This document shows positions 61,065 through 64,000 of a stretch of DNA of 64,000 nucleotides, one piece after another. How positions within the stretch are numbered: position 1 is the first letter of the stretch; each line of letters opens with the position of its first letter. This DNA is from Diprion similis (lineage: Eukaryota > Arthropoda > Insecta > Hymenoptera > Diprionidae). The DNA lies in the NCBI RefSeq assembly GCF_021155765.1, contig NC_060113.1, positions 7,765,001 to 7,829,000 of the forward strand. The letters run 5' to 3'. Both the position numbers and the translations under genes were made by a program. The notes below the pieces were generated by a model. It saw only the letters and a list, made by a program, of their open reading frames with translations, did no database searches and was not told the origin of the DNA.

Positions 61065-62526
61065 CCTAGAGTTAACAACAAAATACTACTATGTACAGAT
61101 ATCAAACGGTACAATCTCACTTAATAATTGCCGCTTGTTGCAGTAAATATTGAAAACTGAGAATTTGACGTGTTGCATCCAAACGATGCTAACTATTTGA
61201 TATCAATAATCGTAGGCAAATGACAGAGGAATGAACGACAAGAGTATTTTGGTATGTCAGTTTGAAAACAGATAGGATTTTGGTGATTTTTACCAAAAGC
61301 GTATGAGACATAGGTCAACTGTTAGAAAAATTGAGGTATCCATGAAAGCTCACATCGTTTGGTGTAAAATTTCTAGCACCAATTGGAGTAAGAGGATCAA
61401 AATAACGCCCATGGATGGTTATTTTCACACAAAATAGTGTTAAAATCACCACCAAAATGGTGTAGAATTTTGTAGAACATCTTTAGTGCTGCATATTTTC
61501 AACACCACCTATCCAATAGTCTATCCTTGGAACCATGGTGGTTTGGTTGACCAAGCCATTGGTATACGAAAAGAGCAGGCAAAGCTAAAGTGCAAGTTTG
61601 AGTTATTACTTAGGGTAAGTATCAGCAAGATGGGCTATGGAAAGGCAAAAAGGGATTTCGCTTCATTTTAGGGATTTCGCATTCTGTTTTGATGGATATA
61701 AAAAAATGATACAAAAAACGAGCATAAGAAAAAAACAAAACGTTATCGAATTTAAAAACTATTATTTACACTTATAGTTTAAATTGATCGAATCATAAAG
61801 TTTAAAGTAAAGCTAAATTTCGGCACGAGACGACGAACCATAAAAAACGTGCCCACCTTCAACGACTTCGTTCAGCCAATTGGACCTTCCCCTATTCCGA
61901 AATTTTAAAGGGTCAGAGGGACGCTTGGCCTTTCGGGGATAATAACGATTTTCATCCCGGGGCATAAATTTATATCAGTCACCGTACATTAACGAATCGC
62001 ATCGATCTTTCGAAATGGGTCTTCCTATATAGTCCGTGCAGTGGTAGTTGGTTCCATTTCGTTAAATCCCCTCTTGGAATGCTGCATTTCTGCCCGTTCT
62101 CTCGTGTCCCGCGAACGTGTGGAAGGCATTTACGTGTATTCAGTGCTACCATACATGGTGTATGCATGTGTATGTGGGTATTTATATACTTTTATATCTA
62201 CCCCTCGGCTTGGCCGCGGGTCGACCGTGTATCGTGAAGCGCCAGGGTGTCTTCGGACAGCCTAGCCGGCTGGCGCCGGATTTATATCTACCCCATAGCC
62301 GGCATCCTCCGTGACGCGATAGGCAGTCGTCACCAAGGGCTATTGCATCGGTAAACCAGACTCCGAAGTAAGGAAAAGTGGCGCTCTTGGAGTGACGGAA
62401 AAGAAAATATCCAGACTCGTTTTGCCAAGAATTTTTTCAATGGCCCCGTAGAAAATTTTTTGAGATAACGAGCAAGACCACGTATCTCGTTGTCATTGTG
62501 AATATATACATTGACTTTTCACTTAC

Positions 62527-62711
62527 CGTAAAACCAGCAGTATTTCTCGCCGAAACGTGGTCTGAGAAATATGAGTCCAGGTTGTTCCGGTAGATTGTCA
62601 AGCAGTGCTGCTAAACCGGCTATAAAGAGAGGACCGCCCCAAGCGTAACAGGCGTACACCCTAAGCCTCAAAATTTCCTGGCCCTTTTCCAGACTCGCCG
62701 GCCTCAAGTCT
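62527..62711 (-). CDS. Methuselah-like GPCR, exon with TM4 and second extracellular loop
   Basis: The exon lies between CTCTTGCAG and GTAAGTG, entered in phase 2 and left in phase 1. It encodes DLRPASLEKGQEILRLRVY, the second cytoplasmic loop, then TM4 (ACYAWGGPLFIAGLAALL), and an extracellular loop ending RFGEKYCWFYG. The CWF motif carries the conserved loop cysteine of class B receptors. Upstream exons, with TM1-TM3 and the ectodomain that would identify the paralogue, are not in this window. The joined three exons encode about 219 residues. Confidence 0.85.
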
Positions 62712-64000
62712 CTGCAAGAGAAAAAGAAAACACTTTACTTCGTGAGTTTATTCCGCGTGGCGGACCGTGTCAACATTTAGAAGGATTAGAAAGATACACA
62801 TGGAATTTCAACGAGAATTTGTTGTTTAGTAATATCAAATGACTTTTAAATTCTGAACTACGTAGATAATAAAAGATCTAACAATCAGACTTGCTGTATT
62901 TCCAGTTCCATGCATTCGAGAATACGTATCGCGAATTGATCAAATTTAAGCATGATTCTTGCAGGCTCAATCGAACTGCAACCCAAGATGGATAAGGACT
63001 ATGGTTTCGTGTTCTGTGACATATACAACTGAAGTCGTATTAATGTGCTCATTAGTTTCAATCATTCATCACGCCATTAGAAAGTTGTAGTACCAATTTC
63101 CTGATCTCTTTCTCGAAAGTGAGCCACAACCGACTGTGAGAATGTAGGGTGAGGACGTCATTAGGGATTTGGGCCTCCTGTAGTATGGATGTAAGATCTG
63201 CATCGATCATGTGCGAGCCAGCTTTGCCAAGTGGGAGAAGTAATAAATAAGAGTGATGTTGGCATTAGCGTTAGTGACAGGTCGTTGCTACTCAGGTATA
63301 AGTGTATACGTTATAGCATGTGAGCATGTACACGGTTGTCAAGACGTCGCTTTATTAGGGACGGGACATGGAAGTGGTCATCGTCGCGGACGCCAGCGAA
63401 TCACCACCTTGAAATAAATGTCTGGATTAAAAATACTCTGTCGATGTCGTCCCCGTGCCGACTATAAAATCTCAGAGCTGTAAAAAATCAATGTCCCTGG
63501 TATATCTATAGTAACACTATGTTCTACGGGGCTGTTATCCACAACGCTTCCCTCAGCCAGAAGCCAACCACATATTAAAATCGATCAATAGATGTGTCAT
63601 ATTTCTGACGCACAAGGAAAAGAAACTGCATCCAGACATTTAATGGATGGCACTTGATCGGCCACATCCGTATCCAGGTTTTCTCAGCCGGGAAAGAGGC
63701 TCACTCGATTACTACTTATAATACCAATGCAATATTGTAAGCAAAACTTAATTAGGTCCTAACTAGGTTTAAGTCATGCTCTTACTTGACCAACTGAAAT
63801 CACTTTTATTACAGTTTTCAGTAACGACAAATTAGTGAGGCTGTGATGAAGGTTATGTCAGTGGGCCGAGTAGAAACTAAAATTACCTTGAGATTGTGTA
63901 CCTTACTGAAAAATGTTTAGAATGCAGTACAAAAGATTTGTGGCATCAGTTAGAGTAACGAAAGTTATTAGGTATGATTTAAAGTCACCTAAAGCTTTAT
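62712..64000 (-). other. Start of next upstream GPCR intron
   Basis: No coding exon is visible to the window edge. The short word GTTATAGCATGTGAGC at about 63312 also occurs at 39443; the rest holds no feature that I can name. Confidence 0.6.

Larger units (their letters stand above)
52213..62526 (-). other. GPCR intron, 10.3 kb
   Basis: No host exon was found inside. It contains a 21-base C run, a diverged partial copy of the 60 kb foldback element, two facing pieces of dispersed repeat A, the large TTAA foldback and a CpG-richer piece around 56460-57410 with three NRF1-like words. The open frames inside have no recognisable domains. Confidence 0.75.

Noticed and set aside
62196-62330. GC-rich stretch near the GPCR exon, considered as a promoter
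   Set aside because: It lies inside the intron, downstream of the visible exon, and shows no core promoter element that I can support.

Overview
This window is nuclear DNA from an animal, almost certainly an insect. The genes are split by GT-AG introns. The recognisable proteins are eukaryotic: the piRNA factor Maelstrom, a G alpha 12/13 subunit of the concertina type, mitochondrial MTO1, an MKRN2OS-like protein and a Methuselah-like class B GPCR, a receptor subfamily expanded in arthropods. The DNA is AT-rich and dense in short inverted-repeat elements. Gene content and compact structure would fit a hymenopteran, but nothing seen here proves the order.

Layout from left to right. At 1-2043 there are only hairpin-type repeats. 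At 2044-3583 (minus) lies a two-exon gene for a Crypton-like tyrosine recombinase, intact from start to stop, with an 85-residue internal duplication. At 3584-6824 there are no genes, only repeats and one small TTAA-flanked element. At 6825-13126 (minus) lies maelstrom in ten exons; its 3.1 kb second intron holds a decayed non-LTR reverse transcriptase. At 13127-17164 there are repeats only. At 17210-19010 (plus) lies a complete four-exon G alpha 12/13 gene with two upstream ATGs and a long AT-rich 3' flank. At 22145-27147 is a satellite array of sixteen monomers in two length classes (about 312 and 342 bp) with higher-order duplication. It is followed by a second tandem repeat of about 170 bp, an inverted fragment of the satellite and a hAT-like miniature element. 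At 29406-30032 (plus) is a one-exon MKRN2OS-like gene, and 178 bp later MTO1 begins (30211-35573, plus, nine exons). At 35574-42264 there is no gene, but there is a 577 bp foldback element. From 42265 to the right edge (minus) lies the 3' half of a Methuselah-like GPCR: three coding exons separated by introns of 9.5 and 10.3 kb, full of repeats. Its ectodomain and first transmembrane helices must lie beyond base 64000.

Exon boundaries were placed by hand. For maelstrom, the G alpha, MTO1 and the recombinase, every junction is GT-AG and the phases add up to a complete frame (498, 369, 662 and 488 residues). Maelstrom is a germline transposon-silencing factor. MTO1 modifies mitochondrial tRNA wobble uridines. 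The G alpha and the GPCR could belong to one signalling route: in Drosophila the Fog receptor Mist is Methuselah-like 1 and signals through Concertina. That link is an inference here. The most useful leads are the tandem splice acceptor in maelstrom that decides between two C-termini, the duplicated tyrosine segment of the recombinase, the satellite structure, and the large foldback elements.
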